Shown here: one piece after another, positions 6,210 through 6,501 of the stretch
How the letters are laid out: each line of letters opens with the position of its first letter
Position numbering within the stretch: the first letter of the stretch is position 1
DNA from: Pseudomonadota bacterium
GTDB lineage: Bacteria; Myxococcota_A; Polyangia; Polyangiales; Polyangiaceae
Reading direction: 5' to 3'
NCBI GenBank assembly: GCA_023460875.1
Contig: JAEWOQ010000426.1
Span: 1-6,501, forward strand
DNA length: 6,501 bases
Translations under genes and position numbers: made by a program
The notes under the pieces: generated by a model
The model's input: only the letters and a program-made list of their open reading frames with translations
Told to the model about the DNA's origin: nothing
Databases searched by the model: none

Positions 6210-6501
6210 GTGAGCTACCTTTTGCAGGTCCCGCGCACGAGCCCGGAGGGTCTTGGGGCCTACTTCCGGGCGCTGGGGCCGAGGATGGAGACAGCATTCA
6301 TGACCGGAGCAGATATTCTGAGAGCCGACGGCGAGGCCAAGGGGCGGGCCGAGGGTCGGGCCGAGGGCGAGGCCAAGGGTCTCGCCGCAGGCGTGCTGAG
6401 GGTGCTGGAGCGTCGTGGCATTGAGTTGTCGGCGAGCCAACGCGGCGAGATCGCGGGGTGCCGCGATCTGGCGCAGCTCGAAGGTTGGCTCGAGCGAGCG
6501 T
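6210..6501 (+). CDS. C-terminal fragment of an Rpn/YhgA-like (PD-(D/E)XK transposase-family) protein; probably 5'-truncated, runs off window
   Basis: Proteins of this family have an N-terminal PD-(D/E)XK nuclease domain, a short helical region, a G-x-A-(K/E) repeat linker and a C-terminal helical tail. Only the last parts are seen here. From GTG 6210 the frame reads VSYLLQVPRTSPEGLGAYF, then LGPRMETAFMTGADILRADG, a four-unit linker (GEAK, GRAE, GRAE, GEAK), and a tail with VLRVLERRGIELSASQRGEI and CRDLAQLEGWLERA. The frame is still open at the window edge. An in-frame stop at 6189-6191 rules out the nuclease domain just upstream in this frame, and I could not find it in the other plus frames, so this is probably a decayed remnant. 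ATG 6285 is another possible start; no strong ribosome site decides between them. It is divergent from mrpA. Assignment is from remembered family pattern, not a search. Confidence 0.6.
   Translation, partial: MSYLLQVPRTSPEGLGAYFRALGPRMETAFMTGADILRADGEAKGRAEGRAEGEAKGLAAGVLRVLERRGIELSASQRGEIAGCRDLAQLEGWLERA
6330..6377 (+). repeat. Four in-frame 12-bp units encoding a G-x-A-(K/E) linker
   Basis: Units at 6330-6341, 6342-6353, 6354-6365 and 6366-6377 encode Gly-Glu-Ala-Lys, Gly-Arg-Ala-Glu, Gly-Arg-Ala-Glu and Gly-Glu-Ala-Lys. The outer two units are identical in DNA (GGCGAGGCCAAG) and the inner two differ at one base. This is the charged helical linker common in Rpn-like proteins, expanded by 12-bp duplication. 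Confidence 0.85.

Noticed and set aside
5795..6424. 209-codon plus-strand frame crossing the leader and the Rpn-like fragment
   Set aside because: It reads the Rpn-like repeat region in the wrong frame, giving an Arg/Gly-rich string. The adjacent frame gives the recognisable linker and tail.
1..6501. Complex I (nuo) or membrane-bound hydrogenase operon
   Set aside because: NuoL-, NuoM- and NuoK-like genes occur, but no hydrophilic iron-sulfur or hydrogenase subunits are present, and the MnhB, MrpE, MrpF and MrpG signatures identify an Mrp antiporter.

Overview
The window is a high-GC bacterial segment. Most of it is one complete-looking, tightly packed minus-strand operon for a seven-subunit Mrp (Mnh/Pha) Na+/H+ antiporter. 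Reading right to left the order is mrpA (5758-3479), mrpB (3482-3072), mrpC (3068-2733), mrpD (2732-1257), mrpE (1253-783), mrpF (763-497) and mrpG (from 500 leftwards, running off the window). This is the canonical seven-gene 'group 1' order with separate mrpA and mrpB rather than the fused mrpAB of many proteobacteria. Junctions are ATGA-type or GTGA-type overlaps, direct abutment, or gaps of 3 to 19 bp, so one translationally coupled transcript is expected. The key ion-path residues of MrpA and MrpD are present, so the complex looks functional.

The unusual part of the operon is its last gene. After a normal MrpG core, the frame stays open to the window edge through a Ser/Ala/Pro-rich tail. 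That tail contains five perfect 15-bp tandem repeats encoding repeated Ser-Ala-Pro-Ser-Ser.

Upstream of mrpA lies a stretch of about 430 bp (5759-6191) with no convincing gene. It holds a candidate sigma70-type promoter reading toward mrpA (TTGACA at 6036-6031), a small inverted repeat overlapping it, and a short motif repeated four times at 14-16 bp spacing between that promoter and mrpA. This would be the regulatory and leader region of the operon. The mrpA frame is open across it, but the membrane-protein sequence starts only at the ATG at 5758.

On the plus strand at the right end (about 6210-6501 and beyond) is the C-terminal part of a protein resembling the Rpn/YhgA-like PD-(D/E)XK 'transposase-family' nucleases, with a G-x-A-(K/E) repeat linker and a C-terminal helical segment. 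An in-frame stop at 6189-6191 means the nuclease domain is missing, so it looks like a 5'-truncated remnant divergent from the mrp operon.

The GC content, the style of this Rpn-like tail and the Gram-negative-type operon suggest a myxobacterium or related lineage. That is inference from pattern, not a database match. Apart from the points above, the region is an ordinary ion-homeostasis locus, and I do not see a clearly new system.
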